Positions 1 through 10,049 of a stretch of 64,000 nucleotides of DNA are shown here, piece by piece. The stretch is from contig WMKK01000005.1 in the NCBI GenBank assembly GCA_012295225.1, positions 440,958 through 504,957 of the forward strand, in the 5' to 3' direction. Position 1 is the stretch's first letter; the number at the start of each line of letters is the position of its first letter. The notes under the pieces are model-generated. The model did no database searches, was not told where the DNA came from, and saw only the letters and a list, made by a program, of their open reading frames with translations. The translations under genes and the position numbers were made by a program. Source of the DNA: Ostreococcus mediterraneus (lineage: Eukaryota > Chlorophyta > Mamiellophyceae > Mamiellales > Bathycoccaceae).

Positions 1-1792
1 CCTCCACGCGGCCCTGCGGCACGACGTCGGCGTCGATGAGCGCGGCGCGTAAATACGCGACAACCGTGCCCCAGGCACCCAAGCCGCACTCTCGTTCTGG
101 GTCACACGCAGTATCACGCAATTCTTTAATCGCCGGCGGATACCCGCCCTTGATGTTCTTGAAATATCCCTCGCAGTCGGCGTCTTGAATTGCATCCGTA
201 GCCGTCGTTGACTTGAACGTCCGATGTTGCGCCGACGGACACATGTCTAATGCCGCCATCTTGGTTCTCGCACTCAACCCGGCGTGGGGCACTAGAATCT
301 CCACTGGACGTAATTCCGCGAGCGCGGTGCGCAAACACCCCGCGCCTTCGTCATCGCGCCATGCGCCGACGAGAAAGCGTCCCGTGCCGCAGTCGGCTGC
401 GCACAATCCAATCCAACCGCCTCCGTCTCCTCCGTCGTCCAGTCCACCATCGATGATTGCGCACACAAACGCGGCATCGGGAGATGAATTCAACATCCCC
501 ATATCCACCATCGTCCCTTTTGTCAACACTTGCACCATCTCACGACGCACCACGGTGTCTTTGCACTTGGGATCGTTCTTCTTCCGTTCAGCGAGTTGCG
601 CCGGCGTCTCCGTTTGTTCGATGCACACCACGCGATGTCCATTACGCGCGAGCTGCTCGGCATGCATGGCGTAGTTCTTCTCCGGAAACCCCGCGTGCGG
701 TTGCTCGCCACGCATGTAAATCAGTCCTAAATCACGCACGCCTACGTGCGCATCCATTTCGTACATTTCGTAAAACTTGCCCATTTTAAACAACAACACC
801 GAGTCAAAATTCGCGGCTTTGAATTTCCACCACTGTTGCTGTCCTGGGGAGACGTTCCACAGCTCACCGTTGGCGTCTTTGNATTTCGGAAACGTCTTTG
901 GAAGGAGCAGTGTCGACGGGTCGTAATCCGGATCGTCGGGACGACGACCACTGGCGTCCTTGATGTTTTCCGGGAGCAGAAATGGAAACTTGAAGCGTTG
1001 TCGCGCGTCGTATTGCTCGGGACCGACGCCGCCTAACACATCTGCCGCGCTTAAATCTTTCTTCTCGGCAGGTTTGGCTGGTGTGGCTGTGATTGTTTTG
1101 ACTGTTGTTTTCTTTCTCGCATTCGTCGTCGTCGCCATTTTTGGCGTTGTCTTCGTCGCTTTTTTCGCCGGCGCCGCCATTTTGGTCTTCTTCTTCTTCA
1201 CCGGAGACTCGCTTTCTGAAAAGTCTTCATCATCGGATTCCGACTCTTCACTACTCATGTCTTCATCGAATAAGTCATCATCGTCACCATCATCATCCTC
1301 ATCGCCCAAATCAAAGTCACTACCGCTCTCGTCTCCACCATCGTCATCGTCGTCGTCGCTCGCGAGCGCGTTTGATTTCGCCTTCCCACGCGGCTTGCTC
1401 GCCGCCTTGGTCGGCTTCTTCACACTGGGTGGCTTGTTCACCACGTCCTCCATCACGCATTCGCGCTCGGGCGGCGTCGACACCTCTGCCGGGGCGGATG
1501 CGATCGTCATATCCACGTCCACGACGTCGTCGACGACGTCGTCGTTTGTCTTGAATCTTTTCACCTCGCGCGTAGCCTTGACGTCGTCATCCTTAACCGG
1601 CGACCGCGCGCCCTTCGACGGCGCGTCACCCGCACCGCACAGCGTCGACACATCTCCGCCAGACGACGCCGCGAGAGCTCCCGCGTTGCCCTTCGCCGCG
1701 CTTCCGGGCGTCTTTGGCTTGGCGCTAAAGAAGGCGCTAATCGGTCGCTGTCCAGGCGGTGGAGCTTTCTGCGCGGATTTAGGCGGCGCCAT
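1..1792 (-). CDS. MSH6: DNA mismatch repair protein MSH6, 5' part (gene runs off the left edge)
   Basis: Encodes the first ~597 residues of MSH6, which pairs with MSH2 to recognise base-base mismatches and small loops in nuclear DNA. Seen: start ATG at 1792; a PCNA-binding PIP box QRPISAFF at residues 15-22; a long acidic, Lys-rich low-complexity linker; then MutS domain I with the mismatch-contacting Phe-x-Glu in GKFYEMYE (F340, E342). The PIP box, disordered linker, MutS-I order is the MSH6 signature and separates it from other MSH proteins. The ATPase domain lies beyond base 1. One ambiguous base (N, position 882) falls inside a codon just before domain I, so one residue is undetermined. 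No intron is needed to keep the frame open. The identification is firm; the 3' end is unseen. Confidence 0.93.
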   Translation of the reverse strand, partial: MAPPKSAQKAPPPGQRPISAFFSAKPKTPGSAAKGNAGALAASSGGDVSTLCGAGDAPSKGARSPVKDDDVKATREVKRFKTNDDVVDDVVDVDMTIASAPAEVSTPPERECVMEDVVNKPPSVKKPTKAASKPRGKAKSNALASDDDDDDGGDESGSDFDLGDEDDDGDDDDLFDEDMSSEESESDDEDFSESESPVKKKKTKMAAPAKKATKTTPKMATTTNARKKTTVKTITATPAKPAEKKDLSAADVLGGVGPEQYDARQRFKFPFLLPENIKDASGRRPDDPDYDPSTLLLPKTFPKXKDANGELWNVSPGQQQWWKFKAANFDSVLLFKMGKFYEMYEMDAHVGVRDLGLIYMRGEQPHAGFPEKNYAMHAEQLARNGHRVVCIEQTETPAQLAERKKNDPKCKDTVVRREMVQVLTKGTMVDMGMLNSSPDAAFVCAIIDGGLDDGGDGGGWIGLCAADCGTGRFLVGAWRDDEGAGCLRTALAELRPVEILVPHAGLSARTKMAALDMCPSAQHRTFKSTTATDAIQDADCEGYFKNIKGGYPPAIKELRDTACDPERECGLGAWGTVVAYLRAALIDADVVPQGRVE

Positions 1793-1999
1793 CGCGCGTG
1801 CGGCGTTCGTATTCGCGATCACGCGCCGCCGGTCGCGAGCCTATGGGTGTTGCGTCGCGCTCGAGGCGTCGCGGGCGCACCTCGCGCGGTGGTGTGACGT
1901 CGCTGCGTTGGCTGAGCTGATTTTCAAATGGAACAGTTTTCAAAGTTTTGAGCTGTCGCCCGGTGTGTATTAAATTAAATTCTACAAAGATGCACGCAT

Positions 2000-3754
2000 T
2001 TAACGATAGCACACGCGCTTGGCGACGCGAACGATGTCTTCGACGGTGGGCAAAGCCATCTTTTCGAGGTTTTCGGCGTAGGGCATGGGGACGTCGACGC
2101 CGGTGATGCGTTCGACGGGCGCGTCCAAGTAGTCAAAGGCGTCTTCGTTGACGACGGCGGAAATCTCAGCGCCAACGCCGCATTGGGGCCAGCCTTCTTC
2201 GACGACGACCATACGGTTCGTCTTACGCACAGATGAGGCCAACGCGTTGCGGTCGAGTGGGCGGAGCGAACGGAGGTTGATGACTTCGGCGTCGATGCCT
2301 TCTTCGCGCAACTGCTCCGCCGCTTGCATGCAATAGCCAACCATTTTGGAAAACGCGACCAAGGTGACATCGGCACCAGGCTTCATCACGACCGCCTTGC
2401 CGATGGGAATGGTGAAATCCTCATCGAGGGCTTCTTTGGGCAAGGCGAACTCTTGACCGTAGAGGAGCTCGTTCTCCAAAAAGACCACTGGATCGGGATC
2501 TCGAATCGCGGCTTTCATCAAGCCGCGCGCGTCTTCGGCGTCGTACGGGGCGAGAACCTTCAACCCCGGGATGGACATGTACCACGCCGCAAAGCATTGT
2601 GAGTGCTGCGCGCCGACACCTGCAGCGGCACCGTTAGGCCCACGAAAGACAATCGGGGCAGAAATCGCGCCGGCGGACATGTACAGCGTCTTCGCGGCGC
2701 TATTCACGATGTGGTCGATGGCTTGCATGGAGAAGTTAAACGTCATAAATTCCACAATGGGCTTCAAACCCATGAACGCAGCGCCGACACCAATACCAGT
2801 GAAACCTGCTTCGGTGATTGGCGTATCGCGAACGCGCTCGGCGCCAAACTTCTGCAACAAGCCCTTCGTGATCTTGTACGCGCCTTGATACTCGCCGACT
2901 TCTTCACCCATGATGAACACCTTTTCATCGCGAGCCATTTCTTCGCTCATGGCGCTGTTCAACGCATCGCGTACAGTCATGCGCGGTGCATCAGCGGGTA
3001 ACGTTTGCGCCACTGGCGCCGCGTGCGCGTCGTTTTCGCCAGAGTTACGCCCGCTCGCGCGCGAGTTGCGCAACGGCACGCCTTGCTCTTTAATTGAACG
3101 GTAATCAGGTCGCTCAAGCACCGCACGAGCGGCCGACGCCTCGGCCGGGGCACTCGCACCTTGGGTATCAGCCGCATCGACGTCTTCAGACGCCACATAA
3201 TCCTTAAACGCCGAAATATGCGCCGGGTCGTCCACCATGACGCACACCGCCTTGCCCACCGGAATATCATCGGCGTCCCCGCTCGGCACCAAAATCTTCG
3301 CCAAATACCCCTCCTCCATGCTCTCCATCTCCATCACCGCCTTATCAGTCTGTACTTCCGCTAAGATATCCCCCACGGCCACGGCATCGCCTTCAGCTTT
3401 GTTCCACCGCGCGATCCCGCCGCGCGTCATCGTCGGCGACAGCGACGGAAACGGAATCACCTCGTGTGGTGGATACGACCCCGACGACGCAAACGTCCGG
3501 CGCATCGACGCCAACGCGGGCGACATCATCGCGCGCACATCACGTTGGTTCGCGTGCGCGCGCCCCGCCGCCGACGCCCCCACCACCGTCGTCGTCGTTG
3601 AAAAACGAGACGATGCAGACGCCACCTTCACCGCGTGCGCCAGCGCCGACGTTGACGACGCCGACGACGACGCGCCCGCGTCGCCGCCCGCGCGGACGAC
3701 AGCCTGCGCGCATGATCGCGCGATCGCGCGCGCGCACGGCGTCTGGCGAGCCAT
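2000..3754 (-). CDS. PDHB: Pyruvate dehydrogenase E1 beta subunit with N-terminal lipoyl domain, mitochondrial
   Basis: 584-residue E1-beta subunit of the pyruvate dehydrogenase complex, which decarboxylates pyruvate and reductively acetylates lipoamide. Seen: an Arg/Ala/Ser-rich presequence of ~90 residues lacking acids, fitting a mitochondrial signal; a complete lipoyl domain at ~95-180 with the lipoylation site TDKA (K138); an Ala/Asp-rich linker; then transketolase-type E1-beta from ~259 to the end ([38 protein letters not shown]). Eukaryotic E1-beta normally has no lipoyl domain, whereas several alphaproteobacterial E1-beta proteins do. The frame stays open upstream to 4441, but that part overlaps the divergent gene at 3939; 3754 is the first ATG that clears it and precedes a plausible presequence. 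A downstream ATG pair (residues 76-77) is an alternative. Confidence 0.93.
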   Translation of the reverse strand: MARQTPCARAIARSCAQAVVRAGGDAGASSSASSTSALAHAVKVASASSRFSTTTTVVGASAAGRAHANQRDVRAMMSPALASMRRTFASSGSYPPHEVIPFPSLSPTMTRGGIARWNKAEGDAVAVGDILAEVQTDKAVMEMESMEEGYLAKILVPSGDADDIPVGKAVCVMVDDPAHISAFKDYVASEDVDAADTQGASAPAEASAARAVLERPDYRSIKEQGVPLRNSRASGRNSGENDAHAAPVAQTLPADAPRMTVRDALNSAMSEEMARDEKVFIMGEEVGEYQGAYKITKGLLQKFGAERVRDTPITEAGFTGIGVGAAFMGLKPIVEFMTFNFSMQAIDHIVNSAAKTLYMSAGAISAPIVFRGPNGAAAGVGAQHSQCFAAWYMSIPGLKVLAPYDAEDARGLMKAAIRDPDPVVFLENELLYGQEFALPKEALDEDFTIPIGKAVVMKPGADVTLVAFSKMVGYCMQAAEQLREEGIDAEVINLRSLRPLDRNALASSVRKTNRMVVVEEGWPQCGVGAEISAVVNEDAFDYLDAPVERITGVDVPMPYAENLEKMALPTVEDIVRVAKRVCYR

Positions 3755-3938
3755 GGCGCGGTGTGCAGACGGCGAAGAATGCGGCGCGCGCGAAAGATCG
3801 GGCGCTTGAAAAACACCCGGAAGTAGCCCTAAATGCCCGACGCGCCGGCTCGCGCGCGCCGCAGTGCGCGACCGCGTCGTGCGGGGCGACGACGCGCGCG
3901 AACGGCGACTCGCGAACGTTTTCATCGCGATAGGCGCG

Positions 3939-4424
3939 ATGTCGGTCGATGACGGCGCGCTGGGCGCGGGCGATGCGCTCGCGCGCGGGCTCCACGGCTC
4001 GATCGCGCGGAGCGCGCGGGCGTTGGATGCGGCGCATCGGTCGGCTTCGGCGTCGCAGGATGCGCTGACGTCGAGGGTTGAGGCGGCGGCGGCGGCGTTG
4101 GAGACGTTGGTGTCGACACTGCCGAAGCCGGCGTCGGAGGAGCACGCGCGGCGGTTGAAAACGGCGAGGCTCAAACTGGATGGGTTGGGCGCGAGCGCGG
4201 CGAATTTGCGCGAGCGCGTGGAGAAGTTGCACGCGATGGCGAGTTCGATGAAGCGTGCGGATTTAGCGGTGTTGGCGGAGCGCGAGTGTGCGGATTTACC
4301 ACCGCGAGAGGAGGTATTCCGAGCGGGTGCGGGTGGAGACGCGCGCGCGGGGGCGCAGCAGACGGCGCGCGTGCTCAGCTTGCCAGAGTCCGTGTCCGAG
4401 GCGTTGAAAACGTTGAAAATGTAG
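3939..4424 (+). CDS. Snapin-like coiled-coil protein (BLOC-1/BORC subunit candidate)
   Basis: 161 residues, mostly helical with heptad-like spacing. The pattern of an N-terminal [20 protein letters not shown] helix, a second long helix, then [21 protein letters not shown] followed by LRERVEK resembles Snapin, the small coiled-coil subunit shared by BLOC-1 and BORC, which position lysosome-related organelles. The match is by eye, to fold pattern and spacing, so it is tentative. The ATG at 3939 is preferred over the in-frame ATG at 3864 because it starts right before the conserved helix and clears the divergent PDHB promoter. TGTAATT at 4445-4451, 20 nt after the stop, is a candidate polyadenylation signal. 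Convergent with the UMP1 gene downstream. Alternative: another short coiled-coil subunit of the same complexes. Confidence 0.6.
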   Translation: MSVDDGALGAGDALARGLHGSIARSARALDAAHRSASASQDALTSRVEAAAAALETLVSTLPKPASEEHARRLKTARLKLDGLGASAANLRERVEKLHAMASSMKRADLAVLAERECADLPPREEVFRAGAGGDARAGAQQTARVLSLPESVSEALKTLKM

Positions 4425-4521
4425 GCGCGCGAGTTTATCATCTATGTAATTCATGTACGATATGACAACAAACAAAACAACGGAGCGGGTTGAACGCGCG
4501 AACGTCGCGCGCGTTTCGAGA

Positions 4522-5094
4522 CTAAAATCGCCCGACGTTGGGTCCGAGAGACAGCTTCTCCTCCATGATCGAGTGCGTGTCCAATCGCGGCGCTTCCTCG
4601 CGATCCGCCGCCATGTTCAAGTAATCAGAGAAATCAAATCGATCGACATCGCCAGTCATGATTTGCAACCCTAAACGCTTGCTCGGCACGGGTCCGGGTA
4701 AACGCTCCATCCTGGTTAAAATTTGTCTCTCCACATCCAGTTTCGCCGGGATCGCCGCGCCGTGCACTTGCGCCATCATGTTCAACTTCTTCGTGTACTC
4801 CATGCCGCTCTGACGCTGTGCGTGTGCGAGAAGACAAACGTCGTGAAACCCTCTCGGTTAGTCAACGCGTTCGATCGCGTTCGCGCGGATCTCGCGCGCG
4901 AACTTGACGCATCCATCGTCAGCGACGCGGGTGTGCGCCTCCGCGCGTGACGCGCGCGCGTGACGTACCTCTTCCTGCATGATTTGCACGGGATGCTTGG
5001 TCGTCGATGCCCCGACGTCGCGCGCGGCGGCTAATCCTAGGCGCATGGTGTCCACGGGGCGTCGAAGAAACTTGATTTCATCCTCGCCGTTCAT
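4522..5094 (-). CDS. UMP1: Proteasome maturation factor UMP1/POMP (spliced)
   Basis: Assembly chaperone of the 20S proteasome core, degraded once the proteasome matures. Two exons: 5094..4969 (42 codons, MNGEDEIKF...) and about 4815..4522, giving 139 residues. The intron begins GTACGT right after a GAG codon, has ACTAAC at 4862..4857 (minus strand), and ends CACAG at 4816; a second AG at 4810 would also keep phase 0 and drop two residues. Exon 2 carries the UMP1 core: KLDVERQILTRMERLPGPVP, then a GDVDRFDFSDYLN segment, matching plant UMP1 in order and spacing, and exon 1 carries the upstream DTMRLGLAAARDVGASTTKHP segment typical of the family. Read without the intron the gene appears as two unrelated short frames. 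Confidence 0.85.
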
Positions 5095-5278
5095 GTTTAC
5101 GCGTGAAAACGGTGCTCGGGGTTTGGGCGTGCGTGCGCGCTGCGACCGTTTACTTCGCGTGCGCGTGCGACGTCGCCTGGGGCCGACGAGTGCGATGGAC
5201 GCGCGTCGAGAAGTGTGGACGCGCACGGGCGGCGGTTGGTTGTTCTGTTCTCGCTATTGATTATAATACAAAAGGTTG

Positions 5279-6832
5279 CTACGTCGACGCCGGTTTCGCA
5301 GTCGCGGTCTTGCTTCCTGCAGGAATGTTTTCGTGCGCGCCCATGCGAGCGCGCGCGGCTCTCGTCGCGGCTCTCGCGGCGCGCTTCTGCTCCTTTATTT
5401 CGGCTTGCTCGACGTTGTACTCGCTTTTACGCGCGTTCAACGCGTCGCGATACAACACATCTCTCTGTTCGTTAGCGACGTATTGCGCCCAATTATCGGT
5501 CCATCGCGTGGATTTATCGACGCCATACCATTCTGGGAGGTACCCGCCGATGTTGTGCTTGGGCTTGGCGTTCCGTTGGGCGTGGTAGCAGTTTAAGCGA
5601 TGCGCGTCGTTGTAATCGCCGTTATCCTTCTTATCGCACATCTTCAACATCAACCACGCATCAACCATGTCTGCACCGCGCCAACCGATGATTTCTTTGT
5701 TAATCTTTTCCGTGAATCTCGGGCCAATCATGTACGCGGACAATCCGGCGCCTCCGACGACTTTGTCCCAGTTGTACATGTAGAGCATTTCGTTGCCAGT
5801 CCTCCATTGTCGAACAAACTGCCCGCTGTGTAAATCTTTCTTGTGCAAGAATATCACATCAGCGTTCGACGGGGCGTTATCAACCACGGATTGCAGCTGC
5901 CAAGGCGCGACGGCAAGAAAATATAATCCATCGCTTTCAAAGATAATCGTCCAAGCGTTTTTTGCGCGCGCGTGCAACTGCCACATGCGTAAGTGCGAAT
6001 ACAAACACCCGACGTGGTGCGACACGCCCATCCACCCTTTCGGAAGCTTGTTATCATTCTTGCGCGCTTGAGCAAGCGCGTTCAAGTAATATAAAGCCTT
6101 GAGTGGGATTTCAGCTTCGAGCGGCGCCGCGGCGTCGTTGGCGAGATCGATGGTGTTCGGCCACGCCTGCGCGTTAATGGCGCTTTGAATTTGCACCAAC
6201 GGCGCCGGTGCGCCCATCTCTGCGCTCACCCCGTCCGTCGCCTGTGCGTCCACCGCCGTTGCAGTCGTATCGATGCGGTACGCCTCGTTAATGACGTGTT
6301 TCAAATTATTCGCCTTCTGCATGTCCTTTTCACTCGCTTGCACCGCGATGACGTACACGGGCGTCTCCAACTTTCTCCGCGTCATGTTGGCATCTAAAAA
6401 CCGGTCCGCACCAAACGTGGCACTCTGTAACTCCAAACCGCGCTGCGCCACGGCTAAGGCCTCGCCCGTGAGTTCAATGCGTTCGAGTTCCGCGAACGCC
6501 AATTCCGGCGTATCGATCGCCTCCACCGGCACGTTGTGACTCCAAAGCTTCTTCGGCGCGCGACGCGAGACCCAACGCGATGGCATGTACGCGCCACCGA
6601 GCGCCGCCGTCGGCGTGTGCGCGTGAATCGCGTGCGAGTGACCGAGCATGTCTACGCTGAGTGCGAGAGAGACGAATGCGGACGCGGCGATGCCCCAGGC
6701 GGACCAGCGCGCAAAGTTTCGCGCGCGCGAACGCTCGTCGTCGGCGGTAGGCGCGTCAAAGAACGCGCTCGCACCATCGGGAGTGGTAGACGATGACGCT
6801 AAGAGGCTCGAACGCTCGTGCGAGAGTGACAT
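5279..6832 (-). CDS. GT25-like type II membrane glycosyltransferase
   Basis: 517 residues. A short Ser-rich cytosolic tail is followed by one hydrophobic segment at ~43-63 (WSAWGIAASAFVSLALSVDM) and a long lumenal part, the usual Golgi glycosyltransferase layout. The catalytic part has a VYVIAVQ strand and later VGCLYSHLRMWQL followed by WTIIFESDG, matching the GT25 (LPS-type and collagen galactosyltransferase) pattern of a GC-x-x-SH helix followed by an acidic metal site; here the site reads ESD rather than EDD. A basic, Ala-rich C-terminal tail ends the protein. Donor, acceptor and linkage cannot be told. The start is the only ATG before the membrane segment with the right tail length. Family-level confidence is moderate to good. 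Confidence 0.72.
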   Translation of the reverse strand: MSLSHERSSLLASSSTTPDGASAFFDAPTADDERSRARNFARWSAWGIAASAFVSLALSVDMLGHSHAIHAHTPTAALGGAYMPSRWVSRRAPKKLWSHNVPVEAIDTPELAFAELERIELTGEALAVAQRGLELQSATFGADRFLDANMTRRKLETPVYVIAVQASEKDMQKANNLKHVINEAYRIDTTATAVDAQATDGVSAEMGAPAPLVQIQSAINAQAWPNTIDLANDAAAPLEAEIPLKALYYLNALAQARKNDNKLPKGWMGVSHHVGCLYSHLRMWQLHARAKNAWTIIFESDGLYFLAVAPWQLQSVVDNAPSNADVIFLHKKDLHSGQFVRQWRTGNEMLYMYNWDKVVGGAGLSAYMIGPRFTEKINKEIIGWRGADMVDAWLMLKMCDKKDNGDYNDAHRLNCYHAQRNAKPKHNIGGYLPEWYGVDKSTRWTDNWAQYVANEQRDVLYRDALNARKSEYNVEQAEIKEQKRAARAATRAARARMGAHENIPAGSKTATAKPAST

Positions 6833-6990
6833 GGCTCGCGCGACGTGGGGAGTTGTGCGGATGGTAGGCTCGCGATTGGTGTTGAAGCCGCGGGAGCGCG
6901 CGTTGGTGAGCGACTCGTCGGGCGATGCCGTGGCGCGTTCATTCGAGGTGCGCGCATCGCGAGAAATGTACTAAGGTATAATTACATGAT

Positions 6991-7677
6991 TTATTCACGG
7001 TCGCGCGTGGTGTACGTGCCCAGCGCACCGTTGAAAAAGCGAAAGATGCCCTTGACGACTTCCTTGCGCGAAGCGGCTATGACCTTCCCAAACTCGCCCC
7101 CGGGACCGGCAGACGTTTCGCGCACGAATAACGCGTAGACGAGACCAAAACAGCCGTTGATGACTACCATGGCGGCAAAAAACACCGCCACTGGCGGTTC
7201 CTTCTCCAAGAAAATGTCCAAACGCTGCCCGAGCGTCTGTCCCTCTCTAAACGCCTGCAATCCAATCTCCTCATCCCGACGCACTTCCTCCACGATCACG
7301 CGCTCTTCGCGCTCAATCGCATCCTTCACGCGTTCGACGCGCGCCGGCGCGGTACTCAACGCGATCAAATCTCCCGTCGGCGCCGCCGAGCTCGCGCCCG
7401 CGTTTGAGACGCACACGATCGCGCTCGCCAGCGCTCCCACCATCGTCGCCCGACTCGCGCGCATAGCGTCTCCACGCCCCTCATCCGCGCATTCGTCGTT
7501 ATCACGTCTCATCGCGCGCGCGACGACCACCGCGGTCGCGCGTCGCGCGCGTGCGCCACGGGCGTTGACCGCCTCGAGATTATTATCCTTTCGCGCGCCC
7601 GAGCGGTGCTGGCTCAACGCTTTTGACGTCGACGGCGCGCACGAAATCGCGCGGCGTAGCGTCATCGTGCACTCCAT
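6991..7677 (-). CDS. Predicted plastid-targeted single-span membrane protein, unknown function
   Basis: 228 residues that I do not recognise. Seen: a ~75-residue basic, acid-poor N-terminus with many Arg/Ala, consistent with a transit peptide; a moderately hydrophobic segment (MVGALASAIVCVSNAGASSA) that could be a second, thylakoid-type signal; a charged helical stretch rich in Glu/Arg; and one clear membrane span near residues 163-185 (VAVFFAAMVVINGCFGLVYA) before a short basic tail. TGTAATT lies 5 nt after the stop on the coding strand (6986..6980). The gene follows the RCC1-like gene on the same strand with a 96-nt gap. Function is open; a small thylakoid or envelope protein is an inference from the targeting pattern only. 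Confidence 0.6.
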   Translation of the reverse strand: MECTMTLRRAISCAPSTSKALSQHRSGARKDNNLEAVNARGARARRATAVVVARAMRRDNDECADEGRGDAMRASRATMVGALASAIVCVSNAGASSAAPTGDLIALSTAPARVERVKDAIEREERVIVEEVRRDEEIGLQAFREGQTLGQRLDIFLEKEPPVAVFFAAMVVINGCFGLVYALFVRETSAGPGGEFGKVIAASRKEVVKGIFRFFNGALGTYTTRDRE

Positions 7678-7773
7678 GGCGCGTCGCGTGCGTGCGTCGA
7701 GCGGTGCGGTCGTCGACCGTGCGTGCGCGTGCGCGTGTGACGCGCAAAAGCGTCAGAGTGCCGACGTCACCCC

Positions 7774-8769
7774 CTAGGGTATAGGTCGGTTGCCCACGAC
7801 CGCGGTCGCGTGCCAGCGACCGACGACGACCATCGACGGGTGTTCCGCGAACGATCGCGCGCGAGTGGGCGCATGCACGACCATGTGCGTTGTCGCGTCC
7901 GCGTCGCACTGGCCGTGGGCGTTAGAGCCCCAAAAATAGAGCGCTCCGGATGTGGATGTGGCGACGACGTGCGAAGCGCCGCATCGGAGCCGACGCCACG
8001 AAACGTCATCGGGGACGTCGATGAGCGTCGGCGTGGACGTGGATGGTGGCGCGGTCGGTCCGAGCCCGAGCGCGCCGTCTGTGTTTGACCCGCACGCGTA
8101 CGCATCGCCCGTGCTGGAGAGCAGGATGGAGAAATTTGAGCCGCAGCACGCGTCCACGACGTCGACGCCGGCGCGTTCCAATGAGCTAATCAGCGTCGGC
8201 GAGTCAACATCTTCGCAATGCCCCAAGCCGAGTGTGCCGTAAAGGTTCCAACCCATGCCGTACACCGCGCCGGTTTCGGTGACAATGATGGCGTGCTTCG
8301 ATCCGACGGCGACGCGTCTCGCCGGCGCCGCGACGGAAAGCGCCCGAGCCGAGCCTGAAACGTCGTCCATGTCGAACACCCACACCTTTCCCGCGTCGTC
8401 GCGCGCATACATGCAATTGTCATCGTTTATACCCAACTCCACGACAGCGCCCACGCCTTGTGGGATATCCATCCACGTCAACGCCGCCTCGGAGCCGTCG
8501 ACGACGAAGACGCGCGCCACTCGAGCTCCATCGCACACAACCACGTAATCTCGCGCGCACGCCACGCACACCGCGCCACGCAGACCGACATCGCGCACGA
8601 CGAACGTCGCGCACCCGACGCGCCGCGCATCAATCGTCAGCGTGCCGTCAAACGCGCGCACAAAGGCGTTGAACCCCCAACCGCCGGCGTTGAGCGCGGC
8701 GCTTGCCGACGCGAGCTCCTCGTCATCCATTTTCGACGACGCGATGAATCCGAACGAATATGACGGCAT
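7774..8769 (-). CDS. RCC1-repeat (beta-propeller) protein
   Basis: 331 residues with RCC1-type blades: GAVYGMGWNLYGTLGLGH, then GDAYACGSNTDGALGLG, then GALYFWGSNAHGQCDAD, each with the family's G-x-x-Y/W-x-x-G-x-N signature and spacing of ~50-60 residues. The N-terminal half is more diverged but keeps blade-like strands (VWVFDMDD). RCC1 blades serve in Ran exchange factors, in SERGEF-like proteins and in photoreceptor UVR8; nothing here marks any of these specifically, and no zinc finger, FYVE or BTB domain is attached. Too short for two full propellers, so one seven-bladed propeller is likely. No transit peptide is obvious. Confidence 0.75.
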   Translation of the reverse strand: MPSYSFGFIASSKMDDEELASASAALNAGGWGFNAFVRAFDGTLTIDARRVGCATFVVRDVGLRGAVCVACARDYVVVCDGARVARVFVVDGSEAALTWMDIPQGVGAVVELGINDDNCMYARDDAGKVWVFDMDDVSGSARALSVAAPARRVAVGSKHAIIVTETGAVYGMGWNLYGTLGLGHCEDVDSPTLISSLERAGVDVVDACCGSNFSILLSSTGDAYACGSNTDGALGLGPTAPPSTSTPTLIDVPDDVSWRRLRCGASHVVATSTSGALYFWGSNAHGQCDADATTHMVVHAPTRARSFAEHPSMVVVGRWHATAVVGNRPIP

Positions 8770-8861
8770 GATGTGCGATACGCGTTGATGGTTTAACGCA
8801 TCATCGCGCGCGGGCGCTCACGAGCGCGTGCGAGGCGCGAAATGACAATCCATGAATGATA

Positions 8862-9772
8862 TTACACAGGCGAAGCCCACCGGCTGTCTCGCATGACGCA
8901 CTGCAACCTTCTCACGTTGCCCTGTTCTGGTGTCACAAACGTCACGTAATTCGTGGTGTCGGACGTACTCTCGCCGCATGCTCTGTTGTTATACTCGCTA
9001 TCGGTGAACACAAACTCGTGACCGTTTCCGAATTTGAGGTAATTCATGTCGAAGAGGTTCGTGTTGCCGTCGGTAAAATCTTGCCACCCCGCGCCGGCTT
9101 CGTTGATCGTCGACCGCACGTACGGCGCCTCAGTGTTTTGGTACCCATACATTTCATTAAATTTCGTTTGAAACGTAGAGATATCGTTCGCGACCGCGGT
9201 CGTCACCACGCCTTGCGTGCTCTCCATGGACGAGATGCGCGTCGCGAGCGGCGCAATGGTGTCGCCGCCGCTCGTCCCGCAAATATCCACCTCCACACCA
9301 TTCACGCCGTTGTAGACCGTCGTCACATCGCTCGTCGACACTGGGCGTGCTAATCTAAAACACGTGTCGCAATTCACGGCGGCGCCGGTCAAGTAAGCGA
9401 CGGTGAAATCCCACGTATCCGACACCGCGACGGCTTCGACGTTGAGCGGAAACGTCCCCGACGGCAGCGAAGTCGACGTACAGTCAATCGTCACGTCCGA
9501 GTTCCCATCGATAGACACCACCTACAGATCACAAAAACGCATAGGTTCAACGTCAGTCCACATCGCATTCGACGACATCGCTTCACAAACGTCCGAGTCG
9601 CGACGCCTCGCGCGCGAACGACACTCTCGCGTACCTGCCCCTGGCCCTCCAACGCGAGCGCCACCGTCACGCATCCCGCGATCGCGACCGCGGCGAGCGC
9701 GACGCGCGCCGACCCCATCGCGCGCCGTCGCGTGCGCCCCGCGCGCGGCGCACCGCGTGTCTCTACCGCCAT
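8862..9772 (-). CDS. Secreted or lumenal protein with beta-rich and coiled segments (spliced), unknown
   Basis: 265 residues in two exons: 9772..9635 (46 codons) and 9521..8862. The intron starts GTACGC, contains ACTGAC (9557..9552) and ends TGTAG at 9522; both junctions are phase 0. Exon 1 is a basic tail plus a hydrophobic signal or anchor (ARVALAAVAIAGCVTVALAL). Exon 2 opens with short strands (VVSIDGNSDVTIDC), continues with a Thr/Ser-rich part, a short heptad-like stretch (LATRISSMESTQGVVTTAVA) and ends Cys-poor (RRLQCVMRDSRWASPV). An in-frame ATG at 9808 would lengthen the N-tail by 12 residues. The signal, then strands, then coiled stretch plan resembles the gene at 31447. No known family was recognised. 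Confidence 0.62.
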
Positions 9773-10049
9773 CACGGGCGTGCGCGGGGCGTAATGTCGT
9801 TGCAACACCCCGCGGCTTGTTCAACGCCAATCGACGCGAATCAACGCCGTCGCGCGCGCGGTGCGGGCGAGGCGGGCGCGCGATCGACGCTTCACGCGCG
9901 CGTTCGGGCGGTGCGTGGCGGCGATCAGACGTCGCGCGCGGCGGGTGCGTGTGCGTCAACGTTTGGCGAGGGTGTGGTGGTGGTGGCTCGGTGTTGACTG
10001 GGCGGGCGTCGGAACCGACTGGGCGTACAAGTACATAATGTCATGCGTA

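Noticed and set aside
960-1973. Long plus-strand open frame opposite MSH6
   Set aside because: It is the antisense of the acidic, Lys-rich MSH6 linker; its Ser runs come from GAT/GAC codons read backwards.
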